Of a stretch of 64,000 nucleotides of DNA, positions 26,309 through 36,214 are shown in pieces. The stretch lies in the NCBI RefSeq assembly GCF_018860975.1, contig NZ_JAHKQI010000001.1, forward strand, positions 61,643 through 125,642, read 5' to 3'. The translations under genes were made by a program, and so were the position numbers. The stretch is from Lentibacter algarum. GTDB lineage: Bacteria > Pseudomonadota > Alphaproteobacteria > Rhodobacterales > Rhodobacteraceae. The notes under the pieces are model-generated. The model worked only from the letters and a program-made list of their open reading frames with translations, searched no databases and was not told the DNA's origin. The number at the start of each line of letters is the position of its first letter. Position 1 is the stretch's first letter.

Positions 26309-26794
26309 ATGAGCGTAAAAGTCGGGATCATCATGGGCAGTCAGTCAGACTGGCCAACAATGAAAAATGCTGCCGATGTTTTAGATGAACTGGGCATCTC
26401 TTATGAGAGCAAAATCGTCTCGGCCCACCGCACCCCCGACAGACTTTGGAGCTATGGGCGCGAGGCCGCTGATCGTGGCTTGCAAGTGATCATCGCCGGC
26501 GCTGGCGGCGCTGCTCACCTGCCCGGTATGATGGCCTCGAAAACGCGAGTGCCGGTCGTCGGAGTTCCTGTGCAAACCAAGGCGCTGTCGGGCGTTGATA
26601 GCCTTTATTCTATAGTCCAAATGCCAAAAGGCTACCCTGTCGCAACAATGGCAATCGGCGCTGCTGGTGCTTCAAACGCGGGTCTGATGGCCGCTGGTAT
26701 TCTTGCCCTTCAAGACGCCGATCTCGCCGTCCGTCTCGATGCATGGCGCGGAGCTTTGTCCGCTTCAATTCCGACGGAACCAAGCGATGACTGA
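26309..26794 (+). CDS. purE: N5-carboxyaminoimidazole ribonucleotide mutase
   Basis: Class I PurE, 161 residues, which converts N5-CAIR to CAIR in purine synthesis. Motifs seen are GSQSDWPTM (residues 10-18), SAHRTPDR and [16 protein letters not shown] frame start at 26291 exists, but CGGAGG at 26298-26303 serves the ATG at 26309. It overlaps purK by 8 bases. Confidence 0.96.
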   Translation: MSVKVGIIMGSQSDWPTMKNAADVLDELGISYESKIVSAHRTPDRLWSYGREAADRGLQVIIAGAGGAAHLPGMMASKTRVPVVGVPVQTKALSGVDSLYSIVQMPKGYPVATMAIGAAGASNAGLMAAGILALQDADLAVRLDAWRGALSASIPTEPSDD

Positions 26795-27854
26795 TCCCCT
26801 CCCGCAAGGCGGAACCATTGGTATTCTTGGCGGTGGTCAACTCGGCCGAATGCTCTCGGTCGCAGCCTCCCGTCTGGGTCTCAAAACCGTTATCTTCGAG
26901 CCCGGAGCCGACTGCCCTGCAAGCCATGTTGCCTGCGAGCACATTCAAGCCAGCTATGACGATCAGGACGCCCTCAAGACCTTTGCAGACAAAGTTGATG
27001 TCATCACCTACGAGTTTGAAAACATTCCAACTTCTGCGCTTGATACCCTCGAAGCCCTGCGCCCGATCCGCCCCAATCGCGAAGCGTTGCGCATCAGCCA
27101 AGACCGCATAATCGAGAAAGATTTCCTCACCTCGCTTGGTCTAACTGTAGCCCCTTTTGCGAGCGTTTCTTCCGAAGAAGCCCTGCACGCCGCAGTCGCA
27201 AAGACCGGCACGCCAGCAATCCTGAAAACCTGCCGCCTCGGCTATGACGGAAAAGGCCAGGCCCGCGTCAACAGTGCCGATGACATCCCCCAAGCATGGG
27301 CCGACATGCAAGGCGCACCTTCAGTGCTTGAAGGCTTCGTCAACTTCGCCAAAGAGATATCGATCATCGCGGCACGCAGCTCTACAGGTGAAGTATCCTG
27401 TTACGATCCCGGAGAAAACATCCATGAAAACGGCATCTTAGCAAAGACCACCGTACCAGCGCAGATCGGGCCGAAACTGCGCACAGATGCTGTGCTCTTG
27501 GCCGCGCAGATCCTCAACAAGCTTGATTATGTTGGCGTTATGGGCGTCGAGTTGTTTGTTACCGCTCAAGGTTTGATCATCAATGAAATCGCACCACGCG
27601 TGCACAATTCCGGCCATTGGACACAGGCTGGCTGCACAATAGACCAGTTTGAGCAGCACATTCGCGCGGTCGCTGGTTGGCCCTTGGGTGATGGTAAACG
27701 CTACGCTGACGTGGTGATGGAGAACCTCATCGGTGATGACATGAATCGCCTCCCCGAGCTTACAAAAGCGTCCAACACCCAACTACACCTCTACGGCAAA
27801 GCCGAGGTGAAACAGGGCCGCAAGATGGGCCATATCAACCGGATAACAAGCTAG
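26787..27854 (+). CDS. purK: N5-carboxyaminoimidazole ribonucleotide synthase
   Basis: PurK (355 residues, ATP-grasp) makes N5-CAIR from AIR, ATP and bicarbonate and is the partner step of PurE. It has [16 protein letters not shown] near the N-terminus, [13 protein letters not shown] for ATP binding and [13 protein letters not shown] near the C-terminal metal site. The ATG at 26787, overlapping purE, gives the usual N-terminus. It converges on the helicase gene with 3 bases between stop codons. Confidence 0.96.
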   Translation: MTDPLPQGGTIGILGGGQLGRMLSVAASRLGLKTVIFEPGADCPASHVACEHIQASYDDQDALKTFADKVDVITYEFENIPTSALDTLEALRPIRPNREALRISQDRIIEKDFLTSLGLTVAPFASVSSEEALHAAVAKTGTPAILKTCRLGYDGKGQARVNSADDIPQAWADMQGAPSVLEGFVNFAKEISIIAARSSTGEVSCYDPGENIHENGILAKTTVPAQIGPKLRTDAVLLAAQILNKLDYVGVMGVELFVTAQGLIINEIAPRVHNSGHWTQAGCTIDQFEQHIRAVAGWPLGDGKRYADVVMENLIGDDMNRLPELTKASNTQLHLYGKAEVKQGRKMGHINRITS

Positions 27855-27857
27855 GCT

Positions 27858-29975
27858 TTACTTACGTTTGGGGGCCGCACCGCCGCCCTTACCTGTGCCA
27901 GATGTCGCTGCACGTCTTGCCTTGTTCTTCTTGGAATTGGGCTTGCCCACGGCTGGCGCATGTCCATCGCTTGGGCCCTTTTTGCCGCTGGTTTTCCAAC
28001 GCGGCTTGCCGTCTTTGCCCGCAGGCTTAGCGCCCGGTTTGCCGCCGCGCGCTTTACCTTTGCCATCCATCCGTTCGCTCGGGTTTGCCGCTGAGGCGCG
28101 TTTCGCCGGAGCAGAAACCACGCCTTCAGGTCGTGTCTCTTCCGGCCGCTTGGGTTTGCTTGGACGTGGTTTGGGCTTGTCGAATTTGGGCTTGTCGTGG
28201 CTCGGCTTTTCACCACGCGGTTTGTCAAACTTGGCTTTGTCGTAGCTTGGCTTGTCTCCGCGGGGCTCGCCGCGTGGTTTGTCATATCGCGGCTTGTCGC
28301 CACGGGGTTTGCCTCGGGGTTTGTCACCGCGTGGCTTAAAGGCTGGCTTGGGCATCTTCGCGAGGTCTGGTGCTTTGTCGAGGCGCACCAATGTGCTGCC
28401 TTCGATGTTGCCGCTCGCAGCCGCTGCAAACGCGTCTGCCGCCTCTTTTTTGAGCTCGAAATAACTCTCGTCGGGGCCAATGCGGATCGCTCCGATCACA
28501 TCTTTGGTGATACCTCCTGCTTCGCAAACTGCTGGTAACAAGCGGCGCGGCTCGGCGCCGGCGTTGTTGCCGCCCGCAACCGAGAACCAAACAGTCGGCC
28601 CAAAAGCCTCGCGCGGTTTTGGAGCATCGCCAGCGCCGGAGGCTGACAGCTCTTCTGGTGCAGAGTGTTGCTGGTGGTGTAACCGCAGATATGCCGCGGC
28701 GAGTTGCTCGGGTGTGAAGCCCTCAACCAACATATCTACTGTCTCGCGCTCCGACGTGGTGACTTCCTCAAGCCACGATTGGTCGGCCAGCATACGCTCG
28801 CCATCACGCGCGCGCACGGCGTCAGCTGAAGGTGCCTCGCTCCAAACGGCTTTCAGCTTGGCCATTTGCAGCAGTCGCTCTGCCTTGCGACGGGCCTTAG
28901 GCGGCACGATCAGAGCGCTTGCCCCTTTGCGCCCGGCACGGCCAGTGCGGCCTGAGCGGTGCAGCAGAGTCTCGTGATTGTTCGGCAGCTCCGCGTGAAT
29001 GACGAGATCAAGATTGGGCAAATCGATGCCACGCGCCGCAACATCCGTCGCCACACAAACCCGCGCACGCCCGTCGCGCATTGCTTGCAAGGCATGGGTG
29101 CGCTCGTTCTGGCTTAGTTCACCCGAGAGAGCGACGACAGAAAACCCGCGGTTGGATAGACGCGTTGTGAGGCGGTTCACCATCGCACGGGTGTTACCAA
29201 ACACGATCGCATTTGGCGCTTCGTGATAGCGCAGCACATTGATGATCGCGTTCTCTGCATCACGTGGCGACACATTGTGAGCGTGATAGGTGATGTCTGC
29301 ATGCTGCGACTTCTCGGCTGTGGTTTCAACGCGCACAGCGTCGGTCTGGTAACTCTTCGCCAGCTTGCCAATCGAGGCCGGAACCGTCGCCGAGAACAGC
29401 AGAGTTTGGCGCTCTTCGGGTGCTTCTGAAAGAATGAACTCAAGGTCTTCGCGAAATCCGAGATCAAGCATCTCGTCGGCCTCGTCCAGGACCACGGCTT
29501 TGAGATTAGACAGATCAATCGAGCCGCGCATGATGTGATCGCGCAAGCGGCCCGGTGTTGCGACAACCATATGCGCCCCACGGCCAAGCGCGCGGCGCTC
29601 ATCACGCATGTCCATGCCGCCAACGGTAGAGGCAATGGTTGCGCCTGCTTTGCCATAAAGCCAGATAAACTCGCGCTTAACTTGCAAGGCAAGCTCGCGT
29701 GTCGGCGCAATAACGAGGGCCAGAGGTGCGCCAGCCTGGCCAAATGTCTCTTCGTCGCCCAGCAAAGCCGGCGCGATCGCCAAGCCAAACCCAACCGTTT
29801 TGCCGGAACCGGTTTGCGCAGACACAAGCATATCTTTGCCAGTCAACTCGTCTTTTGAAACGGCCTCCTGAACAGGGGTCAGTTTGTCATATCCGCGCTC
29901 CTGGAGCGCATCTGCGAGGGCTTTTTTCACGGGCGTATCTGCTTTTCGGGCTAAAGGGCGAACAAAGGAGTGCAT
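27858..29975 (-). CDS. DEAD-box RNA helicase with DbpA-like domain and repetitive basic tail
   Basis: The 705-residue protein has two RecA domains (SAQTGSGKT, PTRELALQ, DEADEML, SAT, HRSGRTGRAG), a DbpA-type RNA-binding domain (around VWFSVAGGNNAG...ESYFEL) and a long disordered tail. The tail has many short DKPRG/YDKPRG/FDKPK-type units. This is the DeaD/CsdA-like layout, used in ribosome assembly and mRNA decay. The frame extends to 30029, but the ATG at 29975 (MHSFVRPLARK) avoids starting inside the upstream terminator hairpin. Confidence 0.9.
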   Translation of the reverse strand: MHSFVRPLARKADTPVKKALADALQERGYDKLTPVQEAVSKDELTGKDMLVSAQTGSGKTVGFGLAIAPALLGDEETFGQAGAPLALVIAPTRELALQVKREFIWLYGKAGATIASTVGGMDMRDERRALGRGAHMVVATPGRLRDHIMRGSIDLSNLKAVVLDEADEMLDLGFREDLEFILSEAPEERQTLLFSATVPASIGKLAKSYQTDAVRVETTAEKSQHADITYHAHNVSPRDAENAIINVLRYHEAPNAIVFGNTRAMVNRLTTRLSNRGFSVVALSGELSQNERTHALQAMRDGRARVCVATDVAARGIDLPNLDLVIHAELPNNHETLLHRSGRTGRAGRKGASALIVPPKARRKAERLLQMAKLKAVWSEAPSADAVRARDGERMLADQSWLEEVTTSERETVDMLVEGFTPEQLAAAYLRLHHQQHSAPEELSASGAGDAPKPREAFGPTVWFSVAGGNNAGAEPRRLLPAVCEAGGITKDVIGAIRIGPDESYFELKKEAADAFAAAASGNIEGSTLVRLDKAPDLAKMPKPAFKPRGDKPRGKPRGDKPRYDKPRGEPRGDKPSYDKAKFDKPRGEKPSHDKPKFDKPKPRPSKPKRPEETRPEGVVSAPAKRASAANPSERMDGKGKARGGKPGAKPAGKDGKPRWKTSGKKGPSDGHAPAVGKPNSKKNKARRAATSGTGKGGGAAPKRK

Positions 29976-30012
29976 GTAGAGGGTTTGCGCCTGCTTGTAT
30001 AGGGGCAAAGCA

Positions 30013-30043
30013 AAAGGGCAGACGCGCAAAGCACCTGCCCTTT
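30013..30043 (-). terminator. Intrinsic terminator of the aap operon
   Basis: On the minus strand AAGGGCAG pairs with CTGCCCTT around a 13-base loop and is followed by TTTTGCTTTG, 21 bases after the aapP stop. It also lies just upstream of the helicase start, so read-through could reach that gene. Confidence 0.75.
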
Positions 30044-30063
30044 CAGATAAGTTTTAGACTGAC

Positions 30064-30855
30064 TTAGTGGCCGAGAATCTGGCTCAAGAACAGCTTGGTG
30101 CGTTCTGATTGCGGGTTGTTGAAGAACTCTTCTGGTTCGTTCTGTTCCACGATCTGGCCTGCATCCATGAAGATCACGCGGTTGGCAACCTGACGTGCAA
30201 AGCCCATCTCGTGCGTTACGCAAAGCATGGTCATGCCCTCTTCCGCGAGTTCGATCATGGTGTCGAGCACCTCTTTGATCATCTCGGGGTCAAGCGCCGA
30301 TGTTGGCTCGTCAAACAACATGATGCGCGGTTGCATGCACAGCGATCTGGCAATCGCCACGCGCTGTTGCTGACCGCCCGAAAGCATACCGGGGTATTTG
30401 TCGGCCTGCTCAGGGATCTTCACCTTTTCAAGGTAATGCATCGCAATTTCTTCCGCCTCTTTGCGCGGTGTTTTGCGCACCCAGATCGGCGCCAGCGTCA
30501 GGTTCTCCAAAATCGTCAGGTGCGGGAAGAGGTTAAAGTGTTGGAACACCATTCCCACTTCACGCCGGATCTTGTCGATGTTTTTGAGATCATTTGACAG
30601 CAACGTGCCGTCGACCATGATCTTGCCCTGCTGGTGCTCTTCAAGAGCATTGAGGCAGCGAATGAGCGTTGATTTACCTGAGCCAGATGGCCCAGCAATA
30701 ACGATACGTTCGCCTTGGTTAACAGTCAGGTTGATGTCGCGGAGCACGTGAAACGCACCATACCACTTATTCATCCCGGTGATTTCAATAGCAACTTCGT
30801 CGCTCACCTGCATTTTTGAGCGGTCGACTTCGCGGCTTGTAGCAAGTTCAGACAT
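30064..30855 (-). CDS. aapP: General L-amino acid ABC transporter ATPase
   Basis: This 263-residue ATPase of the polar amino-acid family has Walker [10 protein letters not shown], signature [15 protein letters not shown] and Walker [15 protein letters not shown]. It ends AapP-like ([20 protein letters not shown]). The open frame continues upstream, but AGGAG 7 bases before the ATG at 30855 ([11 protein letters not shown]) fixes the start. Last gene of aapJQMP. Confidence 0.94.
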   Translation of the reverse strand: MSELATSREVDRSKMQVSDEVAIEITGMNKWYGAFHVLRDINLTVNQGERIVIAGPSGSGKSTLIRCLNALEEHQQGKIMVDGTLLSNDLKNIDKIRREVGMVFQHFNLFPHLTILENLTLAPIWVRKTPRKEAEEIAMHYLEKVKIPEQADKYPGMLSGGQQQRVAIARSLCMQPRIMLFDEPTSALDPEMIKEVLDTMIELAEEGMTMLCVTHEMGFARQVANRVIFMDAGQIVEQNEPEEFFNNPQSERTKLFLSQILGH

Positions 30856-30869
30856 AACAGAACTCCTTT

Positions 30870-32198
30870 TTAGTGGTGGCCAGTCTGAAGCTTGCGCTCC
30901 AGATACATGGAATAACGGGACATAGAGAAGCAAAACACAAAGAACATGAGCGCAATGAAGCCGTAAAGCTCCCACACAATGCCGTTCCAGTTTGCGTCTC
31001 CGCGGATACCAGCGATGAGCCCGAGAGGGTCCAACAGGCCGATAACCGACACGAGCACGGTGTCTTTGAAGACACCAATAAAGGTGCTCACGATCCCGGG
31101 GATAGATATCTTCAGTGCCTGAGGCATGATGATCAGACGTTGAGCTTGCCAGTAGTCAAGCCCGAGGCTGTCAGCGCCCTCATACTGCCCTTTAGGAAGG
31201 GCCGCGAGGCCGCCGCGGATCACTTCAGCCATATAGGCCGCAGCAAACAGCGTCACCATGATCAGAACCCTAAGGATAATATCGAACTGCGTGCCAGGCG
31301 GCAGGAAGATATTAAGCAGGGTCGAAGCCACGAAGAGAAGCGTGATCAAAGGCACACCACGAATGAACTCGATGAAGCCAATGCAAATCGCTTTGACGAT
31401 CAGCAAGTCTGATTGCCGGCCAAGCGCCAGCACGATGCCAAGCGGCAATGAGCAGGCAATGGCGACAACGCCAATCAGAATCGAAAGCATAAAGCCCCCG
31501 AAGAGACGGCTTTGCACCGGCTCGAGACCGATCGGCAAGACCGAGCTGATCGCACCCATGATTAGGCCTGACAGGAAGAGCCACCAAACAAACGCGGCAA
31601 CGACTCCTGCTATCATACCGATCAGCGAGCTAGACGCTTTTTCAACCGCCCTGAACACGAACCAGCCGATCACAAAGCCGAGCAAGGCGCCAACAGGGCC
31701 CCAGATGCTGCCGCCCCAGTGTAGCCAAGGGTAGATGAACGGGAACAACGCTGTGAACCAGATCAGCTTTGACGGCACTTTGTCGGCAAACAGAACCGGC
31801 GCAATCGCAATGGCCAGTAAGATAAACGCCAAAATAGGACGCCAACGCAGATCAGCTGAAACGCCGTCCGAGCCGTTCGGATAGAAGCCGAACAACAACT
31901 GCTCCCAGCGCTCGGAGATGACGCCCCAGCAAGCCCCGGCCATGTGGCCATGTCTGCCCATGCCTTCCAGTATCTCGCGGCATTCACTAAGTGACCCTGC
32001 GCCAAGCGTCGGTGAAAACACCCAAGGCAAAATGGCCTTGAGCAGCAGCAGCACAAAGACAAACACAAGCACAGTGACGATGGAGTTGACCCAACCCGAG
32101 AACAGGTTCGTGCGCATCCAGCCGACAAAGCCAACCTCGGAAGCAGGAGGATCCTGCTCGGGGAGCATTTCGGTGCGAACAAAAGAAATATCTGACAT
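30870..32198 (-). CDS. aapM: General L-amino acid ABC transporter permease AapM
   Basis: A 442-residue inner-membrane permease with a long N-terminal part containing several hydrophobic segments before the conserved HisM-type domain. The EAA loop [23 protein letters not shown] is followed by [17 protein letters not shown] sequence. The size and double-length membrane region are typical of AapM/BztC. GGAGCGCTAAG precedes the ATG. Confidence 0.94.
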   Translation of the reverse strand: MSDISFVRTEMLPEQDPPASEVGFVGWMRTNLFSGWVNSIVTVLVFVFVLLLLKAILPWVFSPTLGAGSLSECREILEGMGRHGHMAGACWGVISERWEQLLFGFYPNGSDGVSADLRWRPILAFILLAIAIAPVLFADKVPSKLIWFTALFPFIYPWLHWGGSIWGPVGALLGFVIGWFVFRAVEKASSSLIGMIAGVVAAFVWWLFLSGLIMGAISSVLPIGLEPVQSRLFGGFMLSILIGVVAIACSLPLGIVLALGRQSDLLIVKAICIGFIEFIRGVPLITLLFVASTLLNIFLPPGTQFDIILRVLIMVTLFAAAYMAEVIRGGLAALPKGQYEGADSLGLDYWQAQRLIIMPQALKISIPGIVSTFIGVFKDTVLVSVIGLLDPLGLIAGIRGDANWNGIVWELYGFIALMFFVFCFSMSRYSMYLERKLQTGHH

Positions 32199-32199
32199 C

Positions 32200-33468
32200 T
32201 TAGCGCTCCCTCAGTTTGACAGATTCGTTATACCAGTTCATCACCGCAGAAATGCTCAGCGAGATAATCAGGTAGCAGAGCATCAAGAGCAGGAGTGTTT
32301 CCAACTCACGGCCTGTTTGGTTGAGCGTGATGCCCCCCAATGTGCCGGTGATGTCCATGTAACCAACTGCAATCGCAAGCGATGAGTTTTTGGTCAGGTT
32401 CAGGTAGTTCGAGATCAGCGGGGGAATGATCACCCGCAGCGCCTGAGGTAGGATCACAAGGTTCATGATCCGGTTCGAGCGCAAGCCCAAAGCCGCGGCC
32501 GCTTCTGTCTGGCCTTTGTTGATAGCCATGATGCCAGCACGCACGATCTCGGCGATAAAGGCCGCGGTGTAAAGCGATAGCGCAAGCCAAAGCGCGATAA
32601 GCGAATTACGCAAGTGCGTGCCGCCTCGGAAGTTAAAGCCCTTGAGCTCCGGATATCCGAGATAGAACCCGAGCGCGAAAAGCAATGCAACCAATGGCAG
32701 CACCACAACACCTAGCCTTAGATACCAAGTTGTTGGCCTGTCTCCGGTTGATTCTTGAATGCTATCCGCCCGTTTTTTGATCCGGTTGGAAGCAAAAAGG
32801 CCCAAGCCCAGAACGAGCAGGATCGCGATCAGATCAAGGCTGACATCAAAGCGCAGCCCCGAGTTGCCGAACAGATGAACGTCGCCGAGGCTCCGTGAGA
32901 ACAGCGGCTCGGGCACATAAACACCGCGGTTTGTTATCGCCACAGTTTCGTTCAGCGACATTGACGCCGTCGGCGTCTCCCCCCTGAAATCTCTCGGCGC
33001 AGGCAGTGTCTCGATGAGCACCGCCATTATAAACACGATCCACAACAGCACCGGAACGTTCCGGAACATCTCGACGTAGACCGCGGTAAGCCGTGAAACC
33101 AGCCAGTTATTTGACAGGCGCATGACGCCCACGGTAACCCCGATGATCGTCGCGGTGATGCAGCCCATGACTGCAACAAGCAGGGTGTTCAACAGGCCGA
33201 TCAAAGCAGCCCGCAAGTGCGTATCCTGAGAGTCATACTCCAGAAGCCGCTGGTTAATGTCATAGCCCGCAGGCTCGCTCAAAAAGCGGAAGCTGGGTTC
33301 TTTACCCAGGTCGGCGAGGTTTTGAGCCGTGTTGCTGATCAACCAGCCTATCAGCACCAAAAACCCGATCAGCGCGACGATCTGAATAGTCATCGAGCGG
33401 TAGCGAGTATCATAGATAAGCTGAGATAGCTGGAAGCCCTCCTTGGGAGGGTCGGATAGTGTCGTCAT
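32200..33468 (-). CDS. aapQ: General L-amino acid ABC transporter permease AapQ
   Basis: A 422-residue permease. After a cytoplasmic start (MTTLSDPPKEGFQLSQLIYDTRYR), typical of AapQ/BztB, it has hydrophobic segments and the conserved EIVRAGIMAINKGQTEAAAALGL loop. The ATG at 33468 is chosen over the upstream frame because AGGGATG lies just before it. It forms the membrane channel with AapM. Confidence 0.94.
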   Translation of the reverse strand: MTTLSDPPKEGFQLSQLIYDTRYRSMTIQIVALIGFLVLIGWLISNTAQNLADLGKEPSFRFLSEPAGYDINQRLLEYDSQDTHLRAALIGLLNTLLVAVMGCITATIIGVTVGVMRLSNNWLVSRLTAVYVEMFRNVPVLLWIVFIMAVLIETLPAPRDFRGETPTASMSLNETVAITNRGVYVPEPLFSRSLGDVHLFGNSGLRFDVSLDLIAILLVLGLGLFASNRIKKRADSIQESTGDRPTTWYLRLGVVVLPLVALLFALGFYLGYPELKGFNFRGGTHLRNSLIALWLALSLYTAAFIAEIVRAGIMAINKGQTEAAAALGLRSNRIMNLVILPQALRVIIPPLISNYLNLTKNSSLAIAVGYMDITGTLGGITLNQTGRELETLLLLMLCYLIISLSISAVMNWYNESVKLRER

Positions 33469-33567
33469 GTGACATCCCTGTCCTGTTGGTGCTTTGTTGC
33501 TTTTAAATGGCAAGGTTTACCCTGCTCGCGCAATCAAAGGCGGTTTTCTCTTAGGTGGCGAGATAAG

Positions 33568-33593
33568 AAAAGGGCGCGGTCAATGCCGCGCCC
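33568..33593 (-). terminator. Terminator-like hairpin between aapJ and aapQ
   Basis: GGGCGCGG and CCGCGCCC form a perfect 8-bp stem with a 6-base loop; on the minus strand TTTTCTT follows. It lies 15 bases after the aapJ stop. It probably stops part of the transcription, so that binding protein is made in excess over the membrane subunits, as is common in such operons. Confidence 0.85.
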
Positions 33594-33607
33594 TCTCCTA
33601 TTAGATT

Positions 33608-34627
33608 TTAGCGGAAAGGTGGAGAGTAGATAAGACCACCTTCGGTCCACTGTGCGTTCAAACCGCGTGCAAGGCCGATTGGCGTTGATTCTCCGAGGTG
33701 CTTCTCGAAGATTTCGCCGAAGTTACCGTCTGCAGAAATCGCGTTTTTCGCCCAATCAGCTGACAGGCCGAGCATTTCACCGAGGTTGCCCTCTGTGCCC
33801 AAGAGACGGTTGATCTCTGGGTTGTCACCGGCTGCGGCTGACATTTCGCCGATGTTGGCTGATGTAACACCGAGCTCTTCAGCTGTGATCAGTGCGTTCA
33901 AAGACCAACGAACAACATCACCCCATTCGTCGTCGCCGTGGCGAACGAGCGGGCCGAGTGGCTCTTTCGAAATGATTTCTGGCAGCAGAACGTGGTCACC
34001 AGGGTTTTCAAACGTTGCGCGTGTTGACGCGAGGCCTGAAGCATCTGTTGTATACGTATCGCAAGCACCGGCCAGATACTGTTGCTGGCCTTCGGCGTTT
34101 GTTTCAATTGGCACTGGCTCATAGCTGATGTTGTTCGCACGGAAGAAGTCCGCGAGGTTCAGCTCTGTTGTTGTGCCTGTCTGGATGCAGACAGTTGAGC
34201 CATCAAGCTCTTTCGCCGACGAAACGCCAAGTGACTTTGGAACCATAAAGCCCTGACCGTCGTAGTAGTTTACACCTACGAAAGTGAACTTGAGGTCAAC
34301 GTCACGTGAGAATGTCCATGTGGTGTTACGTGCGAGCATGTCGATTTCGCCCGACGCAAGCGCCGTGAAGCGTGTTTTGCCCGTTGTAGGAACGAACTCG
34401 ACAGCTTTGCTGTCACCAAGGACAGCCGCTGCAACTGCGCGACATACAGCAACGTCAAAGCCGCTCCATTCGCCGTTTGCATCCGGTGCCGCGAAGCCAA
34501 CAAGGCCCGTGGTCACACCACAGTTCAATTTGCCGCGTGCTTTCACATCGTCAAGTGTGCCAGCTGCTGCTGCGCCGGCCGCAAGGCCTGCGACTGTCAG
34601 TGCGCCAAGAAATACTGTTTTTTTCAT
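33608..34627 (-). CDS. aapJ: General L-amino acid periplasmic binding protein
   Basis: The 339-residue binding protein has a signal peptide (MKKTVFLGALTVAGLAAGAAA) and the AapJ/BztA pattern GTLDDVKARGKLNCGVTTGLVGFAAPD, with CRAVAAAVLGD and the C-terminal LARGLNAQWTEGGLIYSPPFR. The ATG at 34627 follows AGGAAGAGG; the frame further upstream is not used. First gene of aapJQMP. Confidence 0.95.
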   Translation of the reverse strand: MKKTVFLGALTVAGLAAGAAAAGTLDDVKARGKLNCGVTTGLVGFAAPDANGEWSGFDVAVCRAVAAAVLGDSKAVEFVPTTGKTRFTALASGEIDMLARNTTWTFSRDVDLKFTFVGVNYYDGQGFMVPKSLGVSSAKELDGSTVCIQTGTTTELNLADFFRANNISYEPVPIETNAEGQQQYLAGACDTYTTDASGLASTRATFENPGDHVLLPEIISKEPLGPLVRHGDDEWGDVVRWSLNALITAEELGVTSANIGEMSAAAGDNPEINRLLGTEGNLGEMLGLSADWAKNAISADGNFGEIFEKHLGESTPIGLARGLNAQWTEGGLIYSPPFR

Positions 34628-34837
34628 GATTACCTCTTCCTGAAGATCTGCTTTTGAGCAGAAGTTTTTTTCCCGATCATTGACAGATCGAGCCGATATC
34701 AAGGAGGGAGTTTCCCCCCAATGGCGACAAGTTTGGTCGCATTTATCAAGAAACGTCAAGGGACCCATGCCGAAAAAGAATATTAACGCGTTAGTAAAAT
34801 TTCGTTGGTTTCCCTAGCGTTATATGGGCTTTCAACC

Positions 34838-35545
34838 TCAGGTCGCGAGTTCAAAAAACCTTGCTGCGTGTGCAAAGGCGGCTTCCTTTATCGCTGCCGT
34901 CTGCGTTGCCTCTTCGTCTTTGCCCCACAGCTCTTCCTGCCATAGTTCGTCGATTCGCGAGGTTTTCCACATGTTTTCGGGGTTTTCCACACCTGCGGCA
35001 GTAGCCAAGCCAAGCACAAACGACCCCGACATGCCCACCAGGTCATGAAACGCGGTCAACTCAAACGCGCTCATAGCCTGTGTCAGTTGCTGCGCCACCG
35101 CCAAAGACTCAGCCGCCTGAGGTTTATGCATAACGCCTTCATGTGCCGTCAGCTTTAGCCCATGTTCTTTTTTAGCCCAGTCCAAAAGCACATCCCAGGC
35201 GCTGTCTTGGCGGCTCCGCAACTCCACGGGCGAATCGGCACGATAACAAAGCAGGTCGCTATCCGCATAAGCGCTGATCAACTCGACCACTTCGTCAAAC
35301 TGCACAGACACCTTGTCGATCGCTGCATTTGCCGAGCGCGTGAAGGGCATCACATTGGGGTCGATCTTCGTATCAACAGCGCGCCACTCTGCTGCAATGG
35401 CCTCCGCAAGTCCGAGGGTCGGTACCACAAGAGCGGCCTTTGCTGGCGTCTTAACAGCCCGCTCATCGAGCGTGATCGAATACCCGCCTTCAACGACAAG
35501 CGGCTTGGCTTCGGTCCAAAACCTTTTTAACGCCCACTCGCTCAT
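34838..35545 (-). CDS. ATP12 family F1-ATPase assembly chaperone
   Basis: A 235-residue protein with the ATP12 pattern: KRFWTEAKPLVVEGGYSITLDERAVKTPAK at the N-terminus, then AIAAEWRAVDTKIDPNVMPFTR and YADSDLLCYRA. In mitochondria and alphaproteobacteria ATP12 helps the F1 alpha subunit assemble. It overlaps the HAD gene by 4 bases and ends the degQ-like to ATP12 run. Confidence 0.9.
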   Translation of the reverse strand: MSEWALKRFWTEAKPLVVEGGYSITLDERAVKTPAKAALVVPTLGLAEAIAAEWRAVDTKIDPNVMPFTRSANAAIDKVSVQFDEVVELISAYADSDLLCYRADSPVELRSRQDSAWDVLLDWAKKEHGLKLTAHEGVMHKPQAAESLAVAQQLTQAMSAFELTAFHDLVGMSGSFVLGLATAAGVENPENMWKTSRIDELWQEELWGKDEEATQTAAIKEAAFAHAARFFELAT

Positions 35546-36207
35546 TGCTTTCTCCCTAACACCTGATCAATCGCAGCCGGCAGTTCGCCGAAGTTCTGCA
35601 CAATCGCATCCGCGTTCAGGCTGCTAACTTCGTGATAGCCCCAACTTACACCTATCGCATTCATCCCCGCAGCACGTGCCATTTCCATGTCAAAGCTGGT
35701 GTCGCCGATCATGACAGCCTGCGAAGCTTCAAGCCCTGTCTCTCGCAGCGCTGCTTCAAGCATCGCCGGATGGGGCTTTGACGGATGATAGTCAGCAACT
35801 TGCTCTGAGTGAAAGTAACCTTGAAGCCCGTGCCCCTCGAGCAGTTTATCAAGCCCACGCCGTGACTTGCCCGTAGCTATCGCCAGGAACGTTTCATCTT
35901 CATCGCGAAGCATATCAAGCACCTCACGCGCACCTTCATAAAGCGGGCTCGACTGTGCGGCACCCTGCTCTGCGCGCAGGCTCATGTAGGCTGCTTTGTA
36001 GCCCTCAACCAAAGCCTCATGCGCTGCTGTTTGCTCCGGTGCGAGCCGGATCATCGCTTCCGGCAGGGACAGTCCAACAATCCCTTTGATCGCAGCGCGC
36101 GTAGGCACTCTCAAGTTCTGACCATCAAATGCCGCCGTCATCGCGGCGCAAATATCATCCTGGCTGTCGACAAGCGTGCCATCGACATCAAAAATTACCA
36201 GTCGCAT
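35542..36207 (-). CDS. HAD-superfamily hydrolase (phosphoglycolate phosphatase-like)
   Basis: A 221-residue HAD protein with the nucleophile motif VIFDVDGTLVDSQ (Asp7/Asp9), motif II IATGKS, Lys in KPHPAMLE and motif IV IGDTSFDMEMA. The cap type and size suit Gph-like phosphatases. The ATG at 36207 gives MRLVIFD; earlier starts would lie inside rluC. It begins 7 bases after the rluC stop. Confidence 0.88.
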   Translation of the reverse strand: MRLVIFDVDGTLVDSQDDICAAMTAAFDGQNLRVPTRAAIKGIVGLSLPEAMIRLAPEQTAAHEALVEGYKAAYMSLRAEQGAAQSSPLYEGAREVLDMLRDEDETFLAIATGKSRRGLDKLLEGHGLQGYFHSEQVADYHPSKPHPAMLEAALRETGLEASQAVMIGDTSFDMEMARAAGMNAIGVSWGYHEVSSLNADAIVQNFGELPAAIDQVLGRKQ

Positions 36208-36214
36208 ACGAGCC

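Noticed and set aside
27880..28340. Direct-repeat array resembling CRISPR
   Set aside because: The repeats are in-frame, imperfect, very short and lack spacers; they encode the helicase tail.
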